This document shows, piece by piece, positions 63,967-64,000 of a DNA stretch of 64,000 nt. The DNA is from Cyanophora paradoxa (taxonomy: Eukaryota; Glaucocystophyceae; Cyanophorales; Cyanophoraceae). Each line of letters begins with the position of its first letter. Positions within the stretch are counted from its first letter, which is position 1. Where the stretch lies: assembly GCA_004431415.1 (NCBI GenBank), contig QPMI01000029.1, positions 62,001 through 126,000 on the forward strand, in the 5' to 3' direction. Below the pieces are notes generated by a model, which was not told where the DNA came from, searched no databases, and saw only the letters and a program-made list of their open reading frames with translations. The translations under genes were made by a program, and so were the position numbers.

Positions 63967-64000
63967 TTATATATATATATAGAGTCCTGTTAACTGGAGA

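Noticed and set aside
1-64000. tRNA or rRNA genes
   Set aside because: I saw no convincing cloverleaf or rRNA segment by eye; a covariance-model scan would be needed to exclude them.

Overview
The window is nuclear DNA of an unidentified GC-rich unicellular eukaryote. Its host genes are split by short GT-AG introns, carry secretory and membrane signatures, and sit in GC-rich flanks with long C tracts. Bases 23130-50979 are a 27,850 bp, markedly AT-richer, intronless insert: an integrated Polinton-like virus (Maverick/Polinton/virophage relatives). Such elements are typical of protists and algae; a GC-rich flagellate or alga is likely, but I cannot name the species.

Left host region (1-23129). 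A block of about 4.95 kb (1-4954) recurs almost identically at 8145-13115. Each copy holds 5' exons of a secreted subtilisin-family (S8) gene on the + strand and, convergent to it, a guanylate-binding-protein-like (dynamin superfamily) GTPase on the - strand. The GTPase is whole in the second copy (11144-14465) and lacks its G domain in the first. A third, more diverged subtilase starts at 16965. It is the only copy that continues past the oxyanion-hole region into EGF, KNH-like and many PPC/jelly-roll-like modules, and it ends in a hydrophobic C-terminus at 57762. Intergenic DNA holds dispersed 5'-region repeats, one MITE with a long hairpin, and very palindrome-rich sequence.

The element lies inside a coding exon of that third subtilase-like gene. 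It is bounded by a 6-bp target duplication (CTCCCC). Removing the element plus one copy of the duplication restores one open exon with consistent intron phases. The ends are terminal inverted repeats (about 255-290 bp), each starting with a 75-bp palindrome, followed by a second hairpin whose arms differ between the two ends but stay complementary. In order the element encodes a SpeD-like pyruvoyl decarboxylase, two paralogous 281-aa proteins, a giant phage-like fibre (about 2,700 aa), a patatin phospholipase with a discoidin-like tail, two head-to-head minor capsid proteins, the major capsid protein, the packaging ATPase, several small proteins, a TV-Pol-like/SF3-helicase protein, protein-primed PolB and a DD35E integrase. 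Together these form a complete set for replication, integration, capsid assembly, host attachment and membrane penetration.

Five element genes look broken, but every break (14 in all) is removed by adding one base, mostly next to a short homopolymer. The two host duplicate copies also differ mainly by single-base homopolymer lengths. I therefore read the breaks as consensus (sequencing) errors and the element as probably intact.

Right of the element, 50986-57762 completes the subtilase/PPC gene, and 58665-63966 (- strand) encodes an REJ-domain, GPS-like, single-pass membrane protein.
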